From Hawksworthiomyces lignivorus (Eukaryota > Ascomycota > Sordariomycetes > Ophiostomatales > Ophiostomataceae): a stretch of 64,000 nt of DNA. The stretch is taken from NCBI GenBank assembly GCA_002917075.1, contig NTMA01000008.1:930001-994000 (forward strand), in the 5' to 3' direction. Position numbers and translations under genes: made by a program. This document shows positions 19,372 to 32,233 of the stretch, in pieces (position 1 is the first letter of the stretch; every line of letters begins with the position of its first letter). Under the pieces are notes generated by a model. That model was not told where the DNA came from, searched no databases, and saw nothing but the letters and a program-made list of their open reading frames with translations.

Positions 19372-22300
19372 AGCACGGGCTGCCTCGCGCCTCTGTGCAT
19401 ATTTCACACTAGATTATTGTTATTTTTTTTTTTTTTGGAAGTGGACAAAGCACCCAGCGCAGCGCCATGGACGCGCATTTGCGAGGTGGCGCATTCGCGG
19501 GATGCATTGGAGCATGATAGACCGCAGTGTTTCTGATATGAATGTTACAAAAGTTGATCAAATTTGGAAGCCGGCATCCATGGGCGGCGGTTTCGATCGT
19601 GATATCTCCTCGGCGCTCAAATCTAGAGGGCAACTTTGTGGTCGGCGAGCTGATCTGTTTATTAATCAAACCACAATGTAATATATGCATGGATTCGTAT
19701 GCTCCCCCAGTCTAGCCGTTGCCTTAATTCGAGAATGTAAGATTTGTCCTCACACTTGACGCCAAATGTGTTGCAGGCAGTCAAGTGGCAAATTTCCTAT
19801 CTCTAGGGCTGCAGCAGGGTCCTCAGCGGCACCTCGGTGACTCTCCCGCTCCAAGAGGCTTAAAAACACTCATCCGCTACGGCTTCTGCGGAGAAGCGAA
19901 ACAGCACAGGAATCTGCACAACCTTCAAATTGCGTCCTTGCAGACGCGAGCTAATTCGGGTTTTACAGTTTGTATCCTTTATTTTCTCGCCCCGGTGCCA
20001 CCAGCACTCGTACGAGAACATCATCTTTTCCCTTTTCCCGGATACCACCGCTTAGAGTAGCCAAGCAATTGAGCCAATTTTATCCAATCTGATTCGCGCT
20101 AGACCCCGCCGTAGAGCTTCACGATCCCAATCTCACGCCACTGCAATGGACCGTGCCCAAAATACAATGACCGAGAAGAGAAAGACTACCATCACCAGCG
20201 ATATTACAGGCAAAAAATTTTGCTTACATATGCAGCACCGCTTCATCATCGGTTCTCGGAAACGGCTAGCCTCTTCGTGTGGGTACCGACAAGCCGGATC
20301 AGTGGCGATTAGTGCCAGTAGCTAGCCGTCAGGGATTGTCTAGCCTCCTTATTAATCTAACCTCTTAGAAACGCAACGAAGACGCCACAGCGTTGCTGCT
20401 GGCCTGTTCACCTGCGTTGATGAGACAGTCGAAATTGCACTTGTACTTTCGAGACCATGACATCAACGTTGTGACTATTCCAGACCTGGGTTTCGCCAAG
20501 TTCTGCAAATCGCAGAGCGCTGTTGCACCGCATTCCAAGCACACGTGGCTGCTGATCTCTCTGTGCAGGTCACAAAGCCAAAAAAAAGGCAGCGAGGTCT
20601 CTGTGATGGTCTAGACCGCAGAGGCGAAAAACTGCGTACCTAGTGCTGTACCAGCTACAGACAATGAAAGAGCAGATTTGAGGCAGCCCGGTCTATCCGC
20701 CGAAAATAGAATTACTCTTGTTGATGGCCTCGTTGCTCGCCCAAGGGGAAAAAAAAAAAAAAAAAAGTTAAATAAAATAATAAAATAAAAGGTAAAGGAA
20801 CATCGCAATCGCATTCAAATGCTGTAGTCATGGGGCATAAAAGTAGTGCTACGAGATAGCCAGTAGTAAGACAAGCCACGGAGCCAGACGCGTACGCTGA
20901 AATCGATGGATAAGTACAACTTTCTTTGTGGCTGATTAAGTTTGTAGCTGGGTTCGGTTTTTTAGAGGGAATGCATGCTAAATTTTAGGCCATAAGTGCA
21001 ATGACAGAATTTGACGGTGGTCAGGAATCTAGCGATAGGCTCTAGCCAGACTAGTCGAAATAATGTGAGAAGTGTAAATACGCGCTATGGGAATGCTTTG
21101 AATCTGCATACTAAGAGCTCGGTGTACTTCTCATAGTTGTCAACTCTCTGGAGGCGATTTCGTTCTTTTGATATGGAGCAGACAGCGTAGACGAGGACCA
21201 GATTAGGCGGTAAAGTACTGTAGTTAGTTTCTCCACTTGCAACAAAAGGACATTGAATTGGTCTCTGACCGCTGTATTATTGTATTGCAAGTAATACTGT
21301 GTCATCTCAGCAGAGATGCGCCAGCCAGACAGCAAAAGACCTACGCGGACGGTGGTCTAACGGAGGAGACTCCACGCTGAAAGACAATACCTCGGAGGCA
21401 AACTCGGCAGAAAACAGAGTCCGTGTGAAATTGAGAGGCGTACATTCATAGGAAAGTAAAATAGAAAAATGCCAGAATCCAAAAGAGGCAAAGCAAAAAA
21501 GCAAAGAGAAAAAAGAGAGGCATGCATGTGTAGCTGCGTTCAACTCTTCCGTCGGAAAGCTTCCGCAATAAACCCCAAAAGAAAGTTAGCTTATAGACAG
21601 CTATGTGGAAATTCACCACTTGCGTTACCATTTGTTGGAAATGCACTTTTTCCACTTCCGAAGGCGGAAATTGTCTTTTGCAAGATGTCAACTGTCAGCG
21701 ATACCAGTGGGTCCTTCACAGGCCGTCAACTTGTCTAGTTGCCCATTAACCAGTGGGTGGCCTAACGCCATATGAAATTCGCCATCGATTACCTCTTCGT
21801 AGGCTGCCTCCCGCCGCATCTCTAGAGACCACAACACTGTGAGCCTTGTCTTGGCTTGTCTTAGTGCCGGGGATTAGAGCTGTGGAAGCTAAGCCTTAAC
21901 AGCCTACATCCCTTGCAGAATGCACCAAGTGCCGGAAGATTTGTGGCCCCCACCCCACGATAATCGTCAGGTCCGTTGAAGAAGGTTGAGACGGCTGTGC
22001 GCCTCTTGACACCCTTTTGGGTGAAAAGAAGGTGGCAGCAAAAAAGGCACTGCAGACTTTGCTACTTTATGTATTGTCATTTGCCCACTCTCTGCTGCAG
22101 ACATGCAGCTTCTCATCAGTGCATATCAGAGCCGCAATCTCCCCACATTCAAGAGGTCAAACCAGCTTGGCAACGAGTCTCAAATGTGCAGACCAGGAAG
22201 AGATAACCATAGTGTAAATAGCCCTTAACAGTTCCTTAGTAGTTCAAATTTCAATATAATCGCCGATGAATTCCCCTGCAACAATGATTACGGGCAGGGA

Positions 22301-23359
22301 GCCGTGCCGGAAGACATTTTGGATCAAATCCATCTAGTTGAGAAGTGAGTAAGGAGGAGTGCTGCATGAGTGGAAGAGGAAAAAGGCAAAAGAAAAGAAA
22401 GGAGAGGAGAGAGGGGAAGAAAAAAGGAAGTAAAAAAGGAAGCAAATTCGACACTATAAGAGACGGAGAAATTGCTCGATCGGGGAGTGATCACCGTGTA
22501 TTCCCAGCACGGATGCTCTCCCTTTCGGTATTCACGCTTTAGGACTCTGGGCTTACTGATGTAGTTAGCTACAGGTTAGCTCTGCCTTGAACACATCGTC
22601 GTGTCTCTCCATATTATTGAAGAGCCAATGATTGTTGAAGAGAGTTGTCAAGCAACTGGGCTGAGTAACGGTGTTCCTGTGGTGAGCATCCCTGTCTACA
22701 TTTCTTCATCCGTTCTTTGTCCACTGCTGCCAGCTATCCTATCACTGCAGGTGCGCGTTGAGCTGAACGAAGACACTTTTTACACCAGACTTCAGTCTCC
22801 TTTGAAGCTTCATTTTTGAGCCAAATTCCTTTTTACACTCGATTCGCTAAAATTGAGCAGGTCATTGGCTTTTCGGAGTTGTCTTCCCACAGCAGCGTTT
22901 CCATCAGGCCGAATAAACCACACAGGGATGATACACGATCTAAACTTCAAAGAAAACATCCTACTCTCGTAGCGTAAACACGTGGAGCTAGGTCTGGTCT
23001 TTTTGATAGCTCAGAAATCAGTTCTACTGTGCTTTGTTTCACTTTCCGCAGTTTCGATTCGCAATTTGCTTAGTTGAAGCACGCAAATCGGACAGCCGGT
23101 ATCACGATGGACATCTCAGGTCTCCAGCGAATCGTGCAGTTGCTTTGTGTTCCTGATCTCGTGCGGTGTTCTCGTCTTCGGTTCTATATGTCGCCGTTTT
23201 TGGAGTATATAACATCTCCTTCCCTCCTCCAGATGACCGTAATTCATTTTCAGTCTTCTCATCATCAACAGTCTGACCACATCTCTCACCAACACACTCA
23301 AAAGACCAGCATCTTCCTCAAAGTAGTTTGAACAATATCAAACCTTCAAAACAGTCATC
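19372..23359. other. 4-kb gene-poor region
   Basis: No convincing gene on either strand. Open frames are short, lack domains and lack consistent splice signals. Contents include an 18-A run (20749-20766), purine-rich stretches (about 22380-22440) and, at its right end, the promoter of the small secreted protein. There are no terminal inverted repeats or reverse-transcriptase/transposase motifs that I could see, so it may be ancient relic sequence. Confidence 0.5.
23206..23212 (+). promoter_or_regulatory. TATA box of small secreted protein gene
   Basis: TATATAA lies 148 bp upstream of the ATG at 23360. A C/T-rich stretch and an A-rich leader (CATCAACAG.., TCAAACCTTCAAAACAGTCATC) follow, the usual layout of strongly expressed fungal secreted-protein genes. 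Confidence 0.5.
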
Positions 23360-24048
23360 ATGAAGTTCTCCATCTTTGCCAGTGTTGCGTGCATCGTCGC
23401 CGGTGTTTGCGCCGCTCCTCAGATTGCCAACGAGGATATTGCTCTTCTCGAGCGTGCCACGACCATTGCCCAGCTTCAAAGCGAGGCCAACACTGTCTTG
23501 AACGTGGCCAAGACGATCTGTACGTTCTTTGTTTGCAACGCTTTCGGCGAACATTCCCAAGTAGTTTTATCTTGCTGACAATCACGCAGCCTCGGAGCTC
23601 ACTTCTCTCAGATCCGGCACCGGCAACATGGCCAACGTCATTACCCAGATCACGTCCAGCCTAGGCCAGCTCAACACCACGGTCTCTACTGTCAGCACCA
23701 TTCTGGGCTCTCTCAACTTATCCGGCGGGGGTTCCACCGGTGGTCTCTTCGGCCTCCTTGGCGGCCTTTTTGGCGGCGGCTCAGGGGGATCGACGGCCCA
23801 GGTCATCAGCATCCTGGTCAACCTGATCAGCGTCGTGTCTAGCGTGATTGCTCAGATCACCACTGCTATAAGTACGACTCTCCGAGCCCCTTTCACTTAC
23901 CCTTCATTGTAATGATATCTAACCATTCGCTCCGTTCTTAGGCACTGGTGCCTTTGGCAGCCTGGGATCGGGCGGCACCCAGGAGCTGTCTGGTATTGTC
24001 TCCAACATCGGCTCGATTCTCAGTGGCCTTCTCGCCAAGGTCGTCTAA
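23360..24048 (+). CDS. Small secreted cysteine-free protein, Gly-rich centre
   Basis: Three exons, 23360..23519, 23590..23871, 23942..24048 (182 aa). Both 70-nt introns are phase 1 with GTACG donors. Signal peptide MKFSIFASVACIVAGVCA is followed by APQIANEDIALLERATT. The mature part has no cysteine and consists of amphipathic Val/Ile/Leu/Ser/Thr helices on both sides of a Gly-rich linker (GGGSTGG..GGLFGGGSGG, about residues 117-138). I recognise no enzyme or named family. The layout is reminiscent of hydrophobic surface-binding or cell-wall-associated small secreted proteins, but it lacks the eight cysteines of hydrophobins. It stands alone in gene-poor DNA, a setting typical of effector-like genes (inference). 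The spliced model is strongly supported by matched phases and identical intron lengths. Confidence 0.8.
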
Positions 24049-25691
24049 GGAATCTTCTGCACGGCTGTTGCTCTCGAGAGCTAGAGATGCCTCGGAGCAC
24101 GAACGGTCTTCGGATAGCTATCTTCTCCACCAGATTGCCTTTCCGGTTCTGCCACAGCAACTTCAAAAGCGGAATTGGAACGACGATAGCTGTTATGGGT
24201 GTTTTAAGAATTTTGCTCTTCGTCACAACGTCACACTCTTTTAAACTTGTTATTAAGAGCAAGAAATTACATGCAGCCATCAACTACGGCCCAAGAACCA
24301 AGGGCTTTATGTAATTTTTTTTGGCTACCGGGACTACATAAGAAATACATTTTATTAAATCTACATTTTTCTGAGTTGCGATAGATTTTGTCGAAGAATT
24401 ATCTGATTATACATATATCTAACAGGCCATCCTCCAGAGTGGGCAATTGGCTCACTCACTCACGTATCATGCGGCTGCAGAACGATCTCCGAGGCGCGTA
24501 GGTATGCTTACAAGAGGCCCAAATCAGAGAGAAGACCATATGCCTCTATTGATAGAATCATTACCATGCGCTCTTCTCTATTGGTATCAAAGCGCTGCTT
24601 GGCAGAGTCTCAAATATTATGCTATCAATCCGCGAATGAGGTAGACTATCCTAGCTGTTAAAGAAATTCATGGCGTAGGTGGAAAGAAAAAAAATAATAA
24701 ACCTTTAATCTGGACCTACCATAATTGAAACATTTCTGTACCAAACAGTGTGAGACGTGTCGACCAGTAAGTTTGCTCTGAGATTTAAAATGGCCACCAT
24801 GAAGTGCCGCTATGTTGTTTACGAGTACACCAAGGAACCATCTGAATCCTCTCAATCTAGGGAACTTATGACAGCGTTGCTAGAACGTAACTTTGTTGAA
24901 CTATATATATAGCCGCCATTGTAAGAATATGGCCACCTTTGCATGCAGATATCTATTAGTACTGCATTTCTCTATTGATATCTTAAACACAGAAACTTTC
25001 GTTCTTTTTGCGACAGGCTCCCCCGCCATCTGGCGTAGCATCATCCTCATCACGAAGACCGTCAGTTTAGAGATTAATTTGCCAAGATTGGGCACAGTTC
25101 GGCTTTTCTCAAATCCGATAGGCATCTGGCTCAAAACGAACAAAACCGGCTAGGTAATATTGACTGTGGCTTTCATAAAAGTTCAGCTATGAGACGTTTC
25201 GTGGAAGCTACAGATGCAAAAAGAGAATGCAACTTTGCGGCTGAGACTTGGCACCCCACTTTTGAACAGGAGGCTCTGCTTAAACAGAAGGCTTTATTTT
25301 ACCTGGTCTGCCTTTTTTTGGGTTTTCAAATTGCTTTCAGTTTTCCGAGCCTCAAAAAGCTAAACGTTACTCTTTGCCTGGGCTTAGCCGTATCTCCCAG
25401 AATGGATCCGAATTTGGCTTTCGATTTTTCGGCGCTGCACGCCGCGCTAGCCCGGCGTGAGGCTCGAATGCATCCCCCGGCGTTGACGGGGCCGGCAACA
25501 GCTGTGATTGGTTAGGCCCCAGAATCTAGTTTTCCTTGAATTTCCAAATTACAAATGTTGAGATCCGTTACAACTGCTCTAACACTTGTTTCTCAAGATG
25601 TGTCAACACCTCGGATCGTTCTGGCCCTTAATTTTTGAATATGCCTCTACATGTAAGAAGCATGGAGGACTCTGCGTTGACAGAAAATGTG
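24049..25691. other. Gene-poor AT-rich spacer
   Basis: This is the 3' flank of the secreted-protein gene and further AT-rich DNA with no supported gene. An ORF at 25189-25515 has no recognisable domain. Confidence 0.5.
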
Positions 25692-25714
25692 GATATATAT
25701 ATATATATATATAA
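25692..25714. repeat. (AT)n microsatellite
   Basis: About eleven AT dinucleotides lie just upstream of the Hsp70-like remnant. Confidence 0.85.
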
Positions 25715-25736
25715 CCGCCAGTTAACTTTCGCTTCC

Positions 25737-27411
25737 TAGGTGTGGCATATGCGATTGATGAGTCGACTGCATTCATAGGTTGGGATCCTATCCGGGAAGT
25801 TACCGACTGGCCAGGAGGTTCAGACTACAGAGTACCGAACGAAATTTCCTATTCTGTTTCTGAGAATGGACTCTGCCAGTTCGGTTACGATATCGACACA
25901 AATTCTATAGTTTGCAAAGTGCGGGCCCCCAAGTCGCAGGAAACTTACGGTAGAGACAGCACATCCGCCGATTTTTATCCACACAAATCTATAGAAGAGA
26001 TCTTTCATGACTTCCTAAAGCGCATTGCAGATATAACTGCCGGCGACATAAAGAATAGTTTTGGGATGGGGTCTTTGAGGAAATATCTAATTGACATGAT
26101 CATTACCAACGACGAAGCTAATAGTTTACGGGAAACGCGAAACGACATAAGCCGAGCGGCGGCAATATTATTTCAGCAGCATCTGCCGAATCTACGCAAT
26201 ATGTCATTTATATCAGAAATGGAGGCGCAAGCTCATCTTGCATTAAAACAAGCTCTCACATCACATAGGTTGCCTTTCCAGATGGGAGATTGCTTCATTG
26301 TAGTTGATGCTAGAAGGACTTCCGTTGTAAGCAGGCAAAGTGTCCCGTCTGAAAATAAACTTAAAACCATACAAGCACGAACTAACCGCACCGCAGGAAC
26401 TAGCGGCTTTCTAATTCACAGAAGTTCGTTCCGCGGAGGCAAATTATAAAATACAGCGCATTGGTCATTATTCAAGTGAGTATTGAAAAGGCATTAGACG
26501 AACTTCGAGTCTTTTTGCTGAAGGGGTTAGGGCATCTTTGTGGCTCATATTCCGTTGAGGATGGCTTTATTGCTCTCTTAGAGCACCGTCTTTCCTATAA
26601 GATCAAAGAAGAGATTCTCAAAACCGCACCTTCCTCTATGCTCCATAGGCCGTGCAACGAGGCATGCAAAGCGATGTTAGGCCAATTCTTACCCATCATG
26701 GACAACTACAGCCGTAAAGTTGAAAATCGCGTCTATTGTATATCTCTTCCAAGTCGTTTAAATATCGAAAATGACTAGCGCAATGGTATCGTGGATGGAG
26801 AATTATACCTGACTGAGAAAGATATACATGAGATATTTAAAACTTCGGTGGATATGACCCGGGAATTAATCAGCAGGGGAGCTCCACTTGGGCATAAAGG
26901 TAAATTTCCATGATGTTTTAACACCATGACATCTTTTTCTAACACTGTTTCAGAATGTTTTTCTCACGGGCAGTTTTTCAGAGAAGTAGGTCCTGTGTTT
27001 CCTATGCCTATATTTGATATTCATTCTCTTTAGCCTAACCATTCTAGCAAATGCTTTTCCACTCAAATCGGGGATTTTGTTGAACAGCTTGGCATTGGCT
27101 TTATGAAAAGTGAAAGCAGTTGGTACGTTTCCTAGTCCAAGTTTTTGTTTCCTCTTGCAGCTCATTTATCAACTCATTGGCAGGACCACCTCTGCTGCCC
27201 TAGGAGCCATTGTCAAGATGCAAGGTCAGCAGACGGACAAACCACCGGTAGTATACAGCTGTCACCGCTCCCTCGGCGAATCATCCAATACCGCCCACCC
27301 AGATACTTCGTGAATAGCGCCTATGGGGTTTCCCCAGTAAACATAGGACTAGATTATACTGCACAGGCATATGATAATTTGTACACGAGAGGACAGGTTC
27401 AAGTACAATAG
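25737..27411 (+). pseudogene. Degraded fungal Hsp70-like (DnaK-fold) gene
   Basis: Successive fragments in different frames follow the order of fungal Hsp70-like ATPases. They are: GVAYAIDES with a WPGGSDYRVPNEISYS segment (first nucleotide-binding part, its IDFGTT exon missing); GDCFIVVDARRTSVVS, where functional proteins read DAGGGTVD; GLGHLCGSYSVEDGFIALL (family G.GGLCG...LDEAF) to an in-frame TAG at 26776; GELYLTEKDIHEIFKTSV beyond that stop; a 66-nt-class intron; and NVFLTGSFSE (family FLVGGFG) ending in TAG near 26987. A last piece, RYFVNSAYGVSPV (27310-27350), corresponds to the RxSYGV block. Lost phosphate-binding glycines, at least two stops and frame changes mark it as a pseudogene. 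Known: such Hsp70-like proteins are numerous in fungal accessory regions. Confidence 0.7.
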
Positions 27412-29123
27412 CAAGCTGTTATCATGTAGGCCTATCTTCATTCGCTGAAGGCGGCAGGGTTCCCTTCACAATTTGGGTTCATGGAATTAGTTGTCCTAAT
27501 TTCATTTATCTTGATACAACACGAAAGATTTCGGCGGTGAGTTGGGCTTCATGCTATAGTGGAATTAAGTGGATCTATGTGGTACTGTGGTAGTACTGAG
27601 AAAAGGAAAACAGTAAAATGATTACAGCTGCATCATGTGCAGTAGACGCTCCTCGCATACCAGCACTTCAAAATTCTATGTGGAGAGATAACGAATGTTG
27701 CCAAAAATGCATAGCCTCAAGTGGGCGGCGAAGCAGACAGCAGCTTAAAGCATGATGGGGTAATGCTCTCATCGTCGCCTGCCTCGCCAGATCTATCTTC
27801 ATCAATTGGGTAAAAAACCTTTGAGGCTATCCGTATCAAAAGACCTTTGCAAGTTAAAGACGTTGAGATACAGGTAGAACATCGCACTTGATAATTCTCA
27901 GAGAAGCAACCCACTGCAGCTAGTCAAAGTCAATAGTCTTTGAGCAAGCCAAAACTTCTTTCGCATATGCGCTGAAGCTAGTATAAGTAAGTTTTAATGT
28001 TAAGTACTGAAGCATACCAAGAATCAGAAAGTCATTGATTCAAATATATTAGGAGAGACTTGTTTCATTGGATTGTCTTGTGAAAAGGTGCTTGAAACAG
28101 AATTTCTGAGAAATGATGACTGGAAGGATCAAAATTCGGCTAGGGAAAAAAAATCGATGTTCCCAGACCAAAAAAAATAATGTAACTACTTCTTAAAGCA
28201 GCCCTATATGTAGCTAACTAAAGTATTTAATGGTTGCATGTACAATTTATGGTTTTAGGCGTCCTGGGCGCTGACGTATTTAATTGAGAAACTAAACAGT
28301 CGGGGTGAATAAATATCTTCGAGGTTCGTGCGGAAACAAACTATTACATGGCACCCTAATTGGTGAATACTAATATTTTCATGTCGCACGGAGCACATCT
28401 GAGACATAAGAGCAGATGAAAAAGTGGTTCTGTAATAGTGTGGATATTGGGACAGCTTGGGGCCAAGGCAGAAAAGACCTCAACAATAAGCAGTTCACAG
28501 CATATCTCAAAGGGCGCGAAAATCTTCAGGCAACTGATCAGACACAAGGTCCTGCTGCCTAATAGGCCCTGATGACGGAAGACAACCGGTCCCGTCAAAC
28601 TCCTCGTAGTCCGAGGACAGCATCCGAGACGGTGGTGAGCCCCAATCTTGTTAACTATGTAAGATACCTCTGTTCTCTGTGGCGTTGCTCGGGGGTCGGC
28701 ATTAACTCAGCATAAATCTCATCCTCCCGAAGCAGAAATCAGGCATCTCCGCCATCGGTGCTCGGGCTTTACGTGCGCGGAAAACGACCCTGACCCCCTT
28801 TTGGCTGAGTGTGGATATCGCTGAGGAGGCTGGCGAACCATGAGCCGCCGTCCATATGAGAAGTGGGTCGGATTCTTATCAGATCATCAGATAACAAAGA
28901 GCTTATGAGAAAGAAACGCCGACTCCGACTTGTCTTACAATTTTCTTCTCCGATCACCGAAAGGGCGCGACCAGAGCCTTAGAAGTTGGCTAGACAGCTC
29001 CATGTCTTGGGCCTTCTGATCCTCAATCCGAGTCACGACGGCGAAGCAAATGCGACCTCGACAGTCGCATCCCTATATCAAATTGATTCGCACCGCCACG
29101 GAAATCGATACGCGACCGATGTA
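27412..29123. other. Gene-poor spacer and promoter of large Zn2Cys6 gene
   Basis: AT-rich, with no supported gene to about 28600. It then turns gradually GC-richer into the regulator's leader. In-frame sequence upstream of 29124 is open to 28986 but contains no ATG. Confidence 0.5.
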
Positions 29124-32100
29124 ATGGCCGATATCATCGTTCCCCCCGCACCGCGACCGCCACGTAAACGCCGACGCCCAGCTGTGGTATGCGCCGAGTG
29201 TCGACGGCGCAAGATCGCCTGCGACCGCAAGTCGCCGTGCGGACAATGCGCACTGCACAATGTCGAATGCGTCTACGTAACGGGCGCCGTCCCCCCGCCT
29301 TATGGCCGGCCCGTTCGCAAAGCCACCGCTACCAGCCCCAGCTCGCAGCGAAGCCTTCCTCTCCCGACTCCAACAGCAACGGCGACGACAGCTTCCGGCA
29401 CGGGCCCGGGGAGCGGCGCAGGCAGCGGCGAGCCTCGGACGATCAACTCCCGTGCGACCTCTCCCTTGGCAGACGACGGACAGGCAGGCGACGACTCGCA
29501 CCCCGGCGTGTCGGTTATGGGCGAGCGGTCGCAGCGGTTTGGCGGCCGGCTGGCCAAGACGCGGTTCTTTGGGCGGACGCACTGGATGCACAACATGGAT
29601 GAGGTATGATGATTCCAGTTGCCCTTCTGCCCCCCTGCTGCAGCTTTGGCGACGGAGAGAGATGCGCTGACAAATCGCAGTTCAAAGACATCCACAGCAT
29701 GACGCACCTCGTCCACTTCGTCGGTAGCTCTCCCCTCTTCAAGGCGATGCGCAAGTGCAAACGAATCGCGCGCGCGATTAAAGAAGACGAGCGACAGCGC
29801 ATAAACGCCCCTGCCCGCGAGGGCGATCCCGACTGGTTCACACCGCCGCCGCGTGCCGAAGCCGACCGCCTGCTGGACCTGTACTTTAATGTCTTCGAGC
29901 CCGTCTTCCGCGTCCTGCACATGCCCACTTTTCGCAAGGAGTACCGACAATTTATGGACGAAGTAGAGGCGAATGGCGGGGTGGCACCCCGCAGCAGCGG
30001 CGGCGGCGCACCCCAGCACGACCGAGACGCGCCGGGCGACGTCTTCCAGGTGAAGCTGGTGCTGGTGCTTGCGCTCGGCAGCTGCTTCTACGACCCCCCC
30101 GAGGACAACCTCAGAAACCGGTCTGACAACCGGAGCGCAGCGAGCATCCCCACCACTCCAAACAGCCCTGGCACGGAGCCCGACACCTCCCTCCACGACT
30201 ACCTCCGCGTCGCCGCCGCTCGCGCCCTCCGCAAGATGGACGTCGCCTACTGCATGACGCTGAACAAGCACCGGCTCAACCTCGACATGATGCAGATCTT
30301 CTGCCTCGTCTCCATCGCCCGCCAGACCACGGCGCTCGAGACCGGTGACGACATCTCCTGGCTGCCGGCGGGCGCGCTGCTGCACTCGGCCATCATTATG
30401 GGCCTGAACCGCGACCCGTCCAACTTCAAGTCGCTGACGTTTGCGCAGGCCGAGCTGCGCCGCCGCCTGTGGGCCACCGTGCTGGAGCTGGTTATCCAGG
30501 CGAGCCTGGACCAGGGCATGCCGCCGCTGATCAGCGCCGACGACTACGACTGCGGGCCGCCGCTGAACCTCAACGACGACGACTTTGGCGGGGACGACGA
30601 CCCGCCAGCGACGCTCGACATTCACCCGGGCACAGGGGCAGGCAGCGGCGGCGGAGGAGGAGGCGGGAATGGGGGAGCGAGCGGGGACGGGGCCGCGGGC
30701 ATCACGTTCCGGCCGCCCAGCATGACGGGCCATCCCGACGCCGTCTTTACCCACACCAGCGTCCAGCGGCTGCTGTACCGGTCGCTGCCCGTGCGCCTGC
30801 AGATCATCCGCAGCCTCAACGGGCTGGGCACGGGGCTCACGTACGACCGCGCCCTGCAGCTGAGCAGCGACCTGCTGGAGGCGTGCCGCTACACGGCGAC
30901 GCTGCTCAAGACGGCGCCGCTGATGGCGGCCGCGCCCGGCGACGCCGCGTCCGGCCGCTTCCCGCCGCAGGAGCAGGCCGCCTTTGCGCGCCTGCGCATC
31001 GCCCTGTACGAGCTGCTGACGCGCCGCTTCCACCACTCGCTGCACTCGCCCTTTGCCCGCAAGGCCGCCGGCGACGTGCAGTACTTTTACTCGCGGCGCG
31101 CGCGCATCGAGACGGTCGTGCGCCTGCTGGCCTTCTTCCGCCCGCCGCCGCTGGCGTCCGCCGACTTCCGCGCGGGCCTGGAACAGCTGGACGGCGGCGA
31201 GGAGCTGGACGGCGGCAACTCGGCCTTCCGCCGGTACCAGCACCGGCGCCCCGTGCCGGCCGCCGTCGACCCCTGCCGGCGGCTGTGGCTGGTCGGCCGC
31301 GGGCTCATCAAGTGCGCCATTGTCGACTTCAAGGGCACCGCCACCATCGAGCTGGTGCACCAGCTGCTCGAGGACTACGTGCCGGGCGCCGACCTGACCC
31401 TGTCGCAGCGCGAGCTCTACGACACCATCGTCGCCGTCACCGAGCTGGCCCACGCCCGCATCCGCGAGGCCGGCGAGACCAACGTCAAGGGCTACCTCTT
31501 CTTCCGCGGCGCCCAGGCTCAGATCGACGCCCTCATGGAGGGCCGCCCCGTCCGCCAGACCATTGTCGAGGCCGCCCAGACCGCCGCCGAGCAGATGATC
31601 GACACCCTGCGCGGCCTCGCCGCCCGCAAGAACATTGCGCTGCCCGACGACCTGATCGGCGACGGTGACGGTGGAGACGGCGACGGCGGAGACGAGGACA
31701 GACAGGGCGTTGGCGCAGGCAACGGCAGCGGGGGCAACGGCGGCAGCAGCGGCAGCGGCGGCGGCAGCTGTGGCAAGACTGGCGGCGCCGGCTCCGACCC
31801 GCTGACCATCTCGCCGGTGGCCCTCCAGAACGGCGGCGCCGGCGGCGCGTCCTTGAAGCCGCCGCGCCACTACCACCACAACGTGCCGCAGACGACCACG
31901 GCAGCTTCTTCTCCGCACATTGGCGGCGGCATCGGAGGCGTGCTGCCGTTCCCCGACCTGGACATGGCGCAACCCCCCGCCGGCTCGGGCCTGGACGCGT
32001 CTGCTGACGTCGACCCGGGCATCCACCTGCCCACGCCAGACATCAGCGCCACTGGAAGCAGCAGCAACTTCAGCGGCATCAGCGGCGGCATCGGCGGCGC

Positions 32101-32233
32101 CGGGGAGCCCCCAGGCATAGGACCGCCTGGTGGCAACGGCGCCTGGGTAGATGACTGGATCATGGACCCACAGGGGGATTTTGGCTTTGGCAACTGGTTC
32201 TTCCCGTACAACGACCGCATCAACAATAACTAG
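29124..32233 (+). CDS. Large Zn2Cys6 fungal-specific transcription factor
   Basis: Two exons, 29124..29603 and 29681..32233 (1010 aa), with a 77-nt phase-0 intron (GTATGA..TCGCAG). A basic N-terminus (RPPRKRRRP) leads into the zinc cluster C23-x2-C26-x6-C33-x5-C39-x2-C42-x6-C49. A Ser/Thr/Pro/Gly-rich linker follows, then the fungal middle-homology domain (about 215-720) with YFNVFEPVFRVLHMPTFRKEY, ALGSCFYDP, WLPAGALLHSAIIMGLNRDP and ELRRRLWATVLELVIQ. An insert of Gly repeats (about 385-400) and a Gly/Ser/Pro-rich C-terminal 170 residues are low complexity, possibly an activation region. Third positions are almost all G or C, which opens a spurious 1038-codon frame on the other strand. Nuclear regulator; targets unknown. 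The strong coding bias suggests a conserved core gene. Confidence 0.9.

Noticed and set aside
18196..19407. 403-codon minus-strand open frame opposite SQR
   Set aside because: Shadow of the GC-rich SQR coding sequence; low-complexity composition and no family resemblance.
30469..31668. 399-codon plus frame inside the zinc-cluster gene
   Set aside because: Out-of-frame, Arg/Ala/Pro-rich shadow of the real reading frame.
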